In this document: piece after piece, positions 44,970 through 52,973 of the stretch | Numbering within the stretch: the stretch's first letter is position 1 | Layout: every line of letters starts with the position of its first letter | Origin: an uncultured Butyricimonas sp. | GTDB lineage: Bacteria > Bacteroidota > Bacteroidia > Bacteroidales > Marinifilaceae | Reading direction: 5' to 3' | NCBI GenBank assembly: GCA_944320555.1 | Contig: CALUHX010000008.1 | Coordinates: 1 to 64,000 of the forward strand | Length of the DNA: 64,000 bases | Notes under the pieces: generated by a model | Databases searched by the model: none | What the model saw: only the letters and a program-made list of their open reading frames with translations | Told to the model about the DNA's origin: nothing | Program-made: the position numbers and the translations under genes

Positions 44970-45320
44970 TTATTTCTCCTCTTGTTTTACTTGGTTTTTA
45001 GCTCTTCTTTTCAACGCATACTCGTAAGCGTACTTGTCTAATTTGAATGTCAAGAAACGAATCACTTTCTCATCGCGACGATAAGCGGTCTCCAGCTTGT
45101 CAACCAAAGAACCCTCGCCGTCGAATTGGAGCAAGTGATAAAATCCAGTCGTTTTCTTCTGGATCGGATAAGCCAGCTTGCGCAAACCCCAAGCCTCTTC
45201 ATACTCGATATTACCGCCATTCTCGGTAATAACAGCTTTGAATTTGTCTACCGCTTCCTTTACCTGTGAGTCAGATAAAACGGGAGTTGTGATGAAAACG
45301 GTCTCGTAATGATTCAACAT
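44970..45320 (-). CDS. rpsF: 30S ribosomal protein S6
   Basis: 116 residues. The N-terminal strand [20 protein letters not shown] and the middle [20 protein letters not shown] are typical. First gene of the operon, with a perfect promoter upstream. Confidence 0.97.
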   Translation of the reverse strand: MLNHYETVFITTPVLSDSQVKEAVDKFKAVITENGGNIEYEEAWGLRKLAYPIQKKTTGFYHLLQFDGEGSLVDKLETAYRRDEKVIRFLTFKLDKYAYEYALKRRAKNQVKQEEK

Positions 45321-45370
45321 AACTGTTTGTTTATTAATAAATTAAGCAAATAAAAATTATTTATCGGCTG

Positions 45371-45378
45371 CAAAGATA
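45371..45378 (-). promoter_or_regulatory. -7 box for the rpsF operon
   Basis: Minus strand TATCTTTG with TTTG about 23 bases upstream, 50 bases before rpsF. Confidence 0.6.
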
Positions 45379-45432
45379 CTACTTTATCGTTGATTTACAA
45401 AGAATATGGGCCTTTTCTCCGCAAATTAAATG

Positions 45433-46827
45433 CTACAGATTGTTTTGCTTCAACTGTTCCACGAAGTGGTCTATGCGGTGCATTTCTTTGGGAATGTCTA
45501 TGCCCTGCGGACAATGAGGAGTGCATTGTCCGCAACCGATGCAATGATTCGCTTGGCGAAGACGGGGGACGCTGCGGTCATATCCCACGAGAAACGCCCG
45601 GCGGGCCTTGCGGTAGTTCTCGTCCAAGCTGCTTTGGGGCATGTGTCCTTCGTTTACGCATTTATTGTAATGCAAAAGGATGCCGGGAATGTCCAGACCG
45701 TAAGGGCAAGGCATGCAATAATTGCAGTCGTTGCAGGGTATGGTTTGGTATTGTGACATCAGGTCCGCGGTTTCTTGCAGGAAAGCGAACTCTTCTTCTG
45801 TCAATGGCTCCAAAGGAGAGTATGTGCGCAGATTGTCTTGCAAATGTTCCATGTATGTCATGCCGCTAAGGACTGTGAGCACGTCAGGAAAACTTCCTGC
45901 GAAACGGAACGCCCACGACGCCACGCTGTGTGCCGGTTCGCGTTGTTTGAGTTTGGCGACAATGTGATCGTGCACTTTCGACAATCGGCCGCCCAGCAAC
46001 GGTTCCATGATGACGGCTGGAATATTTCTGTTCGCCAATTCGTTATAAAGATATTCAGCGTTGACGTTTTGACCTGTCGCATGCCGCCAGTCGAGGTAAT
46101 TGAGCTGTATTTGCACGAAATCCCACGGAATGCCGGATTCTTGCAACATGTAATCGAAGACCTTGACATCGCCGTGGAATGAGAATCCCAATTTGCGAAT
46201 GCGTCCCGCTTCTTTTTCCTTGATAATAAAATCAGCGACACCGCAATCGTACAACCTCCCCCGCATTTCCTCCAGCCCGGCCCCCGTGCCTAGGATGTGA
46301 AAAAGATAATAATCGATATAATCGGTCCGCAGGCTCTTGAAAGAATCATGATACATGGCCACGGAAGCGTCATACAATTCCTTGCCCCGAAGCCCCGCCC
46401 CGTAAAAACGGTGATTGGACATTTTGGTGGCAATGTAATAAGACTCCCGCGGATGACGACTGAGAGCGGCTCCAGTCGCCTTTTCTGACAACCCTTGGCA
46501 ATAAGGCGGAGCCGTGTCGAAATAATTCACTCCGTGAGCCAATGCGTGGTCCACCAATTTGTTCACCGTCTCTTGGTCCACGACTTGGCCTTTGCCATCG
46601 GGAGAGTCCGTCATCGGCCAACGCATGCACCCGTAACCAAGCAGCGACACCTTGTCGCCCGTTAATGAACGATAAGTCATAGAGCCTGGGGTGGCCTCGT
46701 CGCCTGCCATGTTTGCCGACGTGCCGCCTTTGCCTCCGCAAGCCGCCAGTCCTGCGGCCATCCCTGCCGCACCCATCCGCTTGAAGAAGTCGCGGCGGGA
46801 AATCTCTTTTTTGTTTACCTTGTCCAT
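45433..46827 (-). CDS. Aldo/keto reductase with Tat signal, lipobox and two ferredoxin-type clusters
   Basis: 464 residues from ATG 46827. The N-terminus carries a twin-arginine signal (SRRDFFKRMGAAG) with a lipobox-like LAACGG, so export by Tat and lipid anchoring is likely. The middle is an aldo/keto reductase barrel (LGYGCMRWPM, VNYFDTAPPYCQG, DYYLFHILG). The C-terminus has ferredoxin-like cysteines: CNDCNYCMPCPYG (about 380) and CIGCGQCTPHCPQG (about 445). Oxidoreductases of this build are common in anaerobes; the substrate is unknown. Confidence 0.88.
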   Translation of the reverse strand: MDKVNKKEISRRDFFKRMGAAGMAAGLAACGGKGGTSANMAGDEATPGSMTYRSLTGDKVSLLGYGCMRWPMTDSPDGKGQVVDQETVNKLVDHALAHGVNYFDTAPPYCQGLSEKATGAALSRHPRESYYIATKMSNHRFYGAGLRGKELYDASVAMYHDSFKSLRTDYIDYYLFHILGTGAGLEEMRGRLYDCGVADFIIKEKEAGRIRKLGFSFHGDVKVFDYMLQESGIPWDFVQIQLNYLDWRHATGQNVNAEYLYNELANRNIPAVIMEPLLGGRLSKVHDHIVAKLKQREPAHSVASWAFRFAGSFPDVLTVLSGMTYMEHLQDNLRTYSPLEPLTEEEFAFLQETADLMSQYQTIPCNDCNYCMPCPYGLDIPGILLHYNKCVNEGHMPQSSLDENYRKARRAFLVGYDRSVPRLRQANHCIGCGQCTPHCPQGIDIPKEMHRIDHFVEQLKQNNL

Positions 46828-46845
46828 ATAGAATGTTTTACCTTG

Positions 46846-46853
46846 CAAAGGTA
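46846..46853 (-). promoter_or_regulatory. -7 box for the aldo/keto reductase gene
   Basis: Minus strand TACCTTTG, 19 bases before ATG 46827. It supports that start over a Met further upstream. Confidence 0.55.
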
Positions 46854-46934
46854 ACGATTAAATTTCCATACGCGTGCGTATTGCGAAATGAATGTGCGTC
46901 ATGTCTATAATTTTCATAATAGGGAATGCCGGTT

Positions 46935-47963
46935 TTATTTCCAAATGTGCCGGCGATTCAGTTCCCGGTGGTATTCCCGGGCGTAGGCGTTGTGTTGCCT
47001 GAGAGTGCGGGAAAAATTGTGATAACCGGAAAAGTCGCTTTTGGCGCAAAAATAAAGATAATCGTGGTGCTGGTAATTGAGCACGGCATCGACGACTTGG
47101 ATGGAAGCTATCCGGATTGGACCGGGCGGGAGACCCGCATGTTTGTATGTGTTATAAGGCGAATCAATGTCCATGTGTTTGTCGAGAACACGAGTGATGG
47201 TAAAATCGCCGAGGGCGTACTTTATTGTGGGGCAGGCGTCCAATTTCATGCCGCGCTTGAGCCGGTTGATATAAACCCCGGCGATCACAGGATATTCTTC
47301 CGCTTTTGCCGTTTCCTCCTCGACGATGGAGGCGAGAGTGGTCACTTCGACAGGCGAGAGGCCGAGTTTTTGAGCCTTCTCCAACCTGCGGCCGTTCCAA
47401 AACCTGTCGTATTCTCGTTTCATGCGTTTCAAAAAATTGAGAGGGGAGGTGCTCCAATACATCTCGTACGTGTTTGGCAAAAAAAGTGCGCTGATGGTGT
47501 GAGCGTCAAAGCCGAACTCGGCCTGGGTCGCGGAATCGTTCACTGCGGCCATGAACTCCTCCTTCGTGAAATTGAATTGACTGGATGCCTTTTCCGCCAA
47601 TTCTTCCACGGAGCGGACATTGTTGAACGTGAAAGATATCGGTTGTTGCAGTCCTCCCCTGAACATATTGATCAATTGATTGTTGTTCATTCCCTTTCGC
47701 ACCTCGTAGCGTCCTGGGCGCACCGTGCCGCCCGCATATCTCTTGAGTTTTGCCACCAGCCGCAACGTGCCCATGTTGTGGACACAGGCGTGCGACCGCA
47801 ATGAGTCATAAAGTTGCTCTACCGGACAATTTCGTGGCACATAAACAATGGCCTGCGAAGTGTTAGAGGAAAAGATGCAATAGTAGGCCGCCCCGCATGC
47901 GGCCAAAGCCAAGAGGAGAAAAATGCTCCCGTGCAGTTTGATTTTGTTCCTTTTCTTGTTCAT
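46935..47963 (-). CDS. mltG: Endolytic murein transglycosylase MltG
   Basis: 342 residues. One N-terminal membrane helix (LHGSIFLLLALAACGAAYYC), a LysM-like region and the YceG domain with the catalytic Glu in ASIVEEETAKAEEYPVIAGV and the ending motifs SPYNTYKHAGLPPGPI and SFSGYHNFS-like KSDFSGYHNFS. It cleaves nascent glycan strands and sets their length. Last gene of the unit starting at 51435. Confidence 0.95.
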   Translation of the reverse strand: MNKKRNKIKLHGSIFLLLALAACGAAYYCIFSSNTSQAIVYVPRNCPVEQLYDSLRSHACVHNMGTLRLVAKLKRYAGGTVRPGRYEVRKGMNNNQLINMFRGGLQQPISFTFNNVRSVEELAEKASSQFNFTKEEFMAAVNDSATQAEFGFDAHTISALFLPNTYEMYWSTSPLNFLKRMKREYDRFWNGRRLEKAQKLGLSPVEVTTLASIVEEETAKAEEYPVIAGVYINRLKRGMKLDACPTIKYALGDFTITRVLDKHMDIDSPYNTYKHAGLPPGPIRIASIQVVDAVLNYQHHDYLYFCAKSDFSGYHNFSRTLRQHNAYAREYHRELNRRHIWK

Positions 47964-47973
47964 CGGAAGATGT

Positions 47974-49020
47974 TTAGTTTTCTTCTCTGAAATACAGTTT
48001 GTAATAATTCATGTCGCGTTCCGGATCGTACCCTTTCTCTATATACTTTTTCTGCCCGTGAATATAGACATGGAAATTCTTGTCCAGTTTCAACACATGC
48101 TTGAAATATTTTTTGCCGTCCTTGACGGCGCTTCCCGACACGTCGAATTGGTCGTGCAAAGCGACATCATTTTGTTCCTGGTAATAATTCTTATACTCGT
48201 CAAAAGCGCTGATGACCCCGGGATCATTGACCACTTCTTCCTTAAAAAGACTCTCGTTGAAGGTCTCCGCGTTTTTGAAATAATCGATGGAGCGGTTCAG
48301 CAAGTCGATTTGATCCGCCTTGGAGATGTCGTTCTCTTGATTGTAGACTTCCCGCACGAAATCTTTGCATAACTTCAGATAGTTGGATGTTTGGAAGTAA
48401 TCGTCGTCCAATTGCAGGAGATTGAGGAAGTCGGTCGTCCAGTACAAAGCCTCTGTGGAATTGGTCCGGTCAAGAATGCTTATTTTGTACCCGTTCTCGC
48501 TCTCGACGTTGAACACAAGGCAGGCCTTGTCCATTTTTTTTATGTTGATGCCGGATTCTCTTTCCACATGATAACTGTCGTCGTTCAAAATGACCTTCAA
48601 AAACGTGTCCTTGTTTTCTGATTTGAATATGCCTATCGCGTCGCAAGCCCCCTCGTCAAGAAGGCAATCGCGAAAATAAACGACGTACAACTCGCCGGCT
48701 TTGATATTGGGATGGTTCGATTGCTCGAAAAGATGCTGTGCGATGGCCACGGAGGCGTCGTAAAAACAGGAAGTGTCTTCGAAAACGGCACGGATCGCCC
48801 CGCACACTATATTGTTGGAAAGTTCTTCCTCCACGGGGGCAAAACGGTAATAGGCGTCTTTCTTGAAAGGAGACAGGAAATAGTTCTTCAATATGCCGTG
48901 TATGTCAGAGTCTTCCACGGAAAACTCCGATGCGGACAGACGCAACGCTCCGTCCTCGTACTTGTTGCCGATTTCGTGTATCACGATATGGTCTATCTTA
49001 CTGTTGTCAAAATTCATCAT
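47974..49020 (-). CDS. Nucleoid-associated protein (NdpA/YejK family)
   Basis: 348 residues. MNFDNSKIDHIVIHEIGNKY and a C-terminal KVILNDDSYH/SKADQIDLLNRSIDYF pattern match the 37-kDa nucleoid-associated family (PF04245). Members bind DNA in the nucleoid; precise function is poorly known. It has ten and five base spacings to mltG and the DUF3078 gene. Confidence 0.82.
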   Translation of the reverse strand: MMNFDNSKIDHIVIHEIGNKYEDGALRLSASEFSVEDSDIHGILKNYFLSPFKKDAYYRFAPVEEELSNNIVCGAIRAVFEDTSCFYDASVAIAQHLFEQSNHPNIKAGELYVVYFRDCLLDEGACDAIGIFKSENKDTFLKVILNDDSYHVERESGINIKKMDKACLVFNVESENGYKISILDRTNSTEALYWTTDFLNLLQLDDDYFQTSNYLKLCKDFVREVYNQENDISKADQIDLLNRSIDYFKNAETFNESLFKEEVVNDPGVISAFDEYKNYYQEQNDVALHDQFDVSGSAVKDGKKYFKHVLKLDKNFHVYIHGQKKYIEKGYDPERDMNYYKLYFREEN

Positions 49021-49025
49021 ATGCG

Positions 49026-50615
49026 TTAAAATCTAAAATTAATCCCAAGTCCCAATGTTTCCTTGAATTGTATCTTCTTGGAATTGTGCCTGTCGTAAAC
49101 GGCGTTCATGTAGACGGAAGTCTGTAAAAAGTAATTTATTTTAAAATTGAGCGTCACCTGCCAGTCTATCGTGATGTATTCCGGATTGTCGTAATAACTG
49201 GAGAACAGAATGACCCGGTTGTCCACCTTCAGAAAATCCCACAAGTCGTGATTGTTCTTCAATTCCACCTTCGCTCCGGCATCGCTCTTCGATTTCTTGC
49301 CGGCCTCTATTCCGTAACGGGTCGGATCCATTCCCGTGGTGTCCCTCATATATATCCATTGACCGGCAATGGGGGACAAGTAAAGTGAGATATTGCTTTT
49401 CGGTTTAAAATCAAGACCTAATGAGAGAGTGAAATAGGCCGGGGCGAGAAACTCCGCGATTTGCTCCGAACGGTCGGGTGATGAGTATCCCTTGAACAAC
49501 ACCGTGTTCATGTCGAACTGGGAGGCGTAGTTCCAATGCCTGAACGCCTTCAGTCCGATCTTGGATTGAATCTCGAACTTGTCCTCGTTTTTGCTGATGG
49601 CCTCGCTGCCGTTCTTCAACGCCCCAAGGCGGTAGCGGAACGAGTTTTCCCACGTGAGGGAATTCTTTTTATAATTGACAAAAAACTTCAAGTCGGAGAG
49701 AATCGACAAGGAACTTTCGCCTCCGCTTGCCCATGAGTCGCTGATGTAGCCTTGGCCGAAAGAAATCGCGACATCCGTATAGTACCACCAATGCCGCATG
49801 TCCAGATGACCGATATGCATGTGGGCCAAGCTTTTGTACAAAGAGTCCGGGCGGGGAATGATTTCCTCGTAAGTATATTCTTGCGGGTCCACATATTTTC
49901 GGATTTGGAAGACATTCTCGTCCAGGAACAACCGTATCTTATAACCTTTTGGAAACACTTGCATCCACGTGCCAATCGTGTCGCCCAGAAAATTGTTGGC
50001 GGAAAAGTGGAAAAACTTGGCCTTCCCGTCGTTCAGCCACACCTTCCGCTGCTTGTTATTGGCCGTTAGCAAAGTGAGCAGCACGGAATCCCGGCTCTTC
50101 TCCCTCAGCCATTGGTACACTTCGTCATGCTCCATGTAATACACGATACGGGAAAGATTCTCGTCCACCATCTCGTAATGCAACGTGTCGGCTCCCGGGT
50201 ACTGACTGAGCAGATAGAGACTGTCTTGCCTGATTTCCTCTTTTAGTTTGCGGATGGCCTCCTCTTTTGCGGGGACCGTCTTGAAATAATTCCTCATGTA
50301 GGACACCATGCGGCGGATACTTCTGTTCTCGATGTAATTGGTGAGGACCCGGATATAGCGGTACAATTCCCGGTATTCCATCGGATTGTTCTTCAACGTG
50401 GCCACGGCGTAGCGGACTGCGGCGTTTTCCACGTGCATGTTGCGCATGTGCGCGCGCTCCCTTATGATGCCCGGCGCGAAATACCGGATGGAGTCTTTCG
50501 TCGGAAACCGTAATCTCGTTTCCAGCGAAGGGGTAGGGGACACCACCGTCGTGTCCCGCTGCGCGCGAAGGAGAGCGGGCGTCAGTAGCATTATTGCGAT
50601 TATCCAGTACCTCAT
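49026..50615 (-). CDS. DUF3078-family outer-membrane protein
   Basis: 529 residues. Signal peptide (MRYWIIAIMLLTPALLRAQR). The N-terminal part (about 60-230) is helical and hydrophilic. From about 280 it is a strand-rich barrel-like DUF3078 region (WASGGESSLSILSDLKFFVN, YASQFDMNTVLFKGYSSP, FLAPAYFTLSLGLDFKPKSN) ending in the aromatic strand ETLGLGINFRF. It is probably an outer-membrane barrel. The role is unknown. Confidence 0.8.
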   Translation of the reverse strand: MRYWIIAIMLLTPALLRAQRDTTVVSPTPSLETRLRFPTKDSIRYFAPGIIRERAHMRNMHVENAAVRYAVATLKNNPMEYRELYRYIRVLTNYIENRSIRRMVSYMRNYFKTVPAKEEAIRKLKEEIRQDSLYLLSQYPGADTLHYEMVDENLSRIVYYMEHDEVYQWLREKSRDSVLLTLLTANNKQRKVWLNDGKAKFFHFSANNFLGDTIGTWMQVFPKGYKIRLFLDENVFQIRKYVDPQEYTYEEIIPRPDSLYKSLAHMHIGHLDMRHWWYYTDVAISFGQGYISDSWASGGESSLSILSDLKFFVNYKKNSLTWENSFRYRLGALKNGSEAISKNEDKFEIQSKIGLKAFRHWNYASQFDMNTVLFKGYSSPDRSEQIAEFLAPAYFTLSLGLDFKPKSNISLYLSPIAGQWIYMRDTTGMDPTRYGIEAGKKSKSDAGAKVELKNNHDLWDFLKVDNRVILFSSYYDNPEYITIDWQVTLNFKINYFLQTSVYMNAVYDRHNSKKIQFKETLGLGINFRF

Positions 50616-50625
50616 GCCGCACGTG

Positions 50626-51435
50626 TTACTTGAATGGAGAATCCGGTTCCTTGGCCATGTGCCGGTAGGCCAACTTGTCCAGTAAAGAAGGCCACCATTT
50701 GCTCAAAAACACGGACAATTTTCCCTCGACCAAAGTCATGACGATTTCTCGTTTGCGTTTGGCAATGCCGTTCACGACGATTTCAGCGCAACGCTCTGCC
50801 GTCATCATCTTGTCTTCCTTCCGCGGGCTTTCCCCTTGCTGGACGCCGTGAGCCGTCAACGCCGTCTTGCGGATGTTGGAAGCCGTGAAGCCGGGGGCTG
50901 CGACCAAGACGTGCAATCCCCGTTTCAGATTCTCCACCCTCAGCGTGTTAAGGAAACCCCGCACGGCAAATTTGCTTGCGGAATAACCTGTCCTTCCGGG
51001 AAGTCCAAGGAAACCGGCCACGGAAATGATACCCGCCACACTGCCTTTCGACTCCAGTAAATAGGGTATCGCATAACGGGTGCAATTCACTGTTCCCCAG
51101 AAATTCACGTTCATAACCCTGTGCATGACATCCAAATCCAACTCGTCAAACATGGCGCGCATGGATATTCCCGCATTGTTCACCAGCACGTCCAATCTGC
51201 CAAATCTGTCTATCGTTTTTTCTATCAAACGCTTACAATCTCCTTCCACCGTAACGTCTGTTTGAACCGGGAGAGATTCCACGCCTTGCTTGCTCAAATC
51301 CTGTTCGATTCTCGACAATTCCTCCGCATTACGGGCGGCCATCACGACTTTGGCTCCACGTTTGGCAAACTCATAGACCAACGCTCTGCCGATGCCGGAC
51401 GACGCTCCGGTCACGATCACAATTTTTCCTTGCAT
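50626..51435 (-). CDS. Short-chain dehydrogenase/reductase
   Basis: 269 residues. Rossmann motif TGASSGIGRALVYEF (near 9), NNAGISMRA (near 90), catalytic Ser/Tyr/Lys with YSASK (near 155). The C-terminal extension, with KLSVFLSKWWPSLLDKLA, is a membrane-associating segment typical of DHRS7-like SDRs. It acts on a lipid-like or unknown alcohol. First gene of the SDR-DUF3078-NdpA-MltG unit. Confidence 0.9.
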   Translation of the reverse strand: MQGKIVIVTGASSGIGRALVYEFAKRGAKVVMAARNAEELSRIEQDLSKQGVESLPVQTDVTVEGDCKRLIEKTIDRFGRLDVLVNNAGISMRAMFDELDLDVMHRVMNVNFWGTVNCTRYAIPYLLESKGSVAGIISVAGFLGLPGRTGYSASKFAVRGFLNTLRVENLKRGLHVLVAAPGFTASNIRKTALTAHGVQQGESPRKEDKMMTAERCAEIVVNGIAKRKREIVMTLVEGKLSVFLSKWWPSLLDKLAYRHMAKEPDSPFK

Positions 51436-51460
51436 AAAGCCATATTTAGATTTGTTCGGT

Positions 51461-51468
51461 CAAAGATA
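51461..51468 (-). promoter_or_regulatory. -7 box for the SDR operon
   Basis: Minus strand TATCTTTG, 26 bases before the ATG. Confidence 0.6.
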
Positions 51469-51696
51469 ATAAAAACACCGGTTTTGGAAAGAGATTAGCC
51501 TGGCCATTTTTAAAGAGTGGAATGATGTACAAAAGTTACATAATATACATTATCGTGATTATACATGCCTGTGTAATCTACATTGTAAATATAAAATATT
51601 GTTCTTCAATCAATAAACAGAAACACGTATGACTGACATATGAAATATAATTGTCATAGATGTCCATATAACTCATTGAAAACACTCAAAAAAAAA
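51469..51696. other. AT-rich intergenic region
   Basis: About 230 bases with several ATAATATACATTAT-like short dyads near 51540-51560. Nothing coding was seen. Confidence 0.5.
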
Positions 51697-51722
51697 GACA
51701 GCGGAAAATAAATTCCGCTGTC
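51697..51722 (-). terminator. Terminator of the gyrA-TPR unit
   Basis: A perfect 10-bp stem, GACAGCGGAA with TTCCGCTGTC, followed on the minus strand by nine Ts. Confidence 0.88.
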
Positions 51723-51745
51723 TGTAATTATGCAGAAAGAAAATT

Positions 51746-52951
51746 TTACAGATTGTTCAACTTTTCCATCGTCTCGTCGTATTTTTTCTGATAGTCGGGA
51801 TTCTTCGTCCTCAAGCGGAAATACAACTCCTTCAACGTCGTCAGCGTGTTCTTGTCGTCCGGCTTCAACTCGCTGGCTCTCTCGAAATAAGGAACGACGC
51901 TCTCATACTGGTTCATGATATCCTCGAAAGCCTTGTTGTATTCCTCCGTGTCGGTAATCTCGTTCACCTTCTTGTGGGCCTCGATTACCTTGTTCAGCTG
52001 GATATTGCCTAGATTGTACTGCGACACGAAATCGTTCGGATCCAACTCCAAAGTCTTCCTGTACATTTCCTCGGCCTTTTCCGGTTGGTTCAACTTCTCG
52101 TATAACGTGCCTTTCGCGCGGTAAAGATTGGCGTCCTTCGGATTCATCTTGATGGCTGCGTCCAAATACTTTTCAGATTTGGCAGGTTCGTCGCCCATCA
52201 AATAATAGTTGATCAACTCGATGAGCATGTACTCGTCGTTCGGGAAACGCTCGTTTCCTTCGAGCAAATACTTCACGGCCTCCTCCTGGATTTCCCGTCC
52301 TTTGGTGGAGTCTCCCGTGTTGTAGGCGGCGTCGCGCTCCTTGAGCAAAATGTTGGCCAGCATGGCGTAGCTCCTCCCCGCCTCGTAGTTCAGGCTGATG
52401 GCCTTTTTGTAGAACTCCGCGGCCTGATCAAACTCGTTGCAATTGTGGGCGGAAACGGCGGCATTGAAAATCACGGCCGTGTCCACTTTTTGCGACCCTA
52501 CAGGAGAAGCGTTGATTTCCAACACTGTCTTGAAATTGTCCAACGCCTTCTTATATTCCTTGGCGTTATAATTCATCACACCCTCGTTTGTGAAATCAAT
52601 CACCAGATTGGCCGTCTGGGCCTGGATGTCCTTGGCGAGTTTGTCTTTGTCGTCCAGCTCCAGGGCTTTCTTGTAAGACTCCCACACGAGAGGCAGCGAC
52701 TCGCCCATGTTGAGCTTCTCCCTCAGCACGGAATCCTGCTCGTAGATGGCCTGGTAAATCTGGCCTCTCACCAGATAGGCTTTCGCCCAGTTCACGCATT
52801 TTTCGTGAGTGATGGCTTCGTCAATCAACTCTTTGGCCTTGTCCAGCTTTCCCTGTGTGAAAAAGCTCGTGGCCGACATCACTTTGCCCTTTTGCGCGAA
52901 CAGCGCGCCGGAGCTCAGTAACAACGCAACAATTAAAGTTAGTTTTCTCAT
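51746..52951 (-). CDS. Tetratricopeptide-repeat periplasmic protein
   Basis: 401 residues. Signal peptide (LIVALLLSSGALFAQKG). Several TPR units, for example YKKALDNFKTVLEINASPVG, FDQAAEFYKKAISLNYEAGR, PAKSEKYLDAAIKMNPKDAN and PEKAEEMYRKTLELDPNDFV. A scaffold for protein contacts; partners unknown. It follows gyrA by 22 bp and shares its terminator. Confidence 0.85.
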   Translation of the reverse strand: MRKLTLIVALLLSSGALFAQKGKVMSATSFFTQGKLDKAKELIDEAITHEKCVNWAKAYLVRGQIYQAIYEQDSVLREKLNMGESLPLVWESYKKALELDDKDKLAKDIQAQTANLVIDFTNEGVMNYNAKEYKKALDNFKTVLEINASPVGSQKVDTAVIFNAAVSAHNCNEFDQAAEFYKKAISLNYEAGRSYAMLANILLKERDAAYNTGDSTKGREIQEEAVKYLLEGNERFPNDEYMLIELINYYLMGDEPAKSEKYLDAAIKMNPKDANLYRAKGTLYEKLNQPEKAEEMYRKTLELDPNDFVSQYNLGNIQLNKVIEAHKKVNEITDTEEYNKAFEDIMNQYESVVPYFERASELKPDDKNTLTTLKELYFRLRTKNPDYQKKYDETMEKLNNL

Positions 52952-52973
52952 AGTTTTAAAATTAGTGTTTCAG

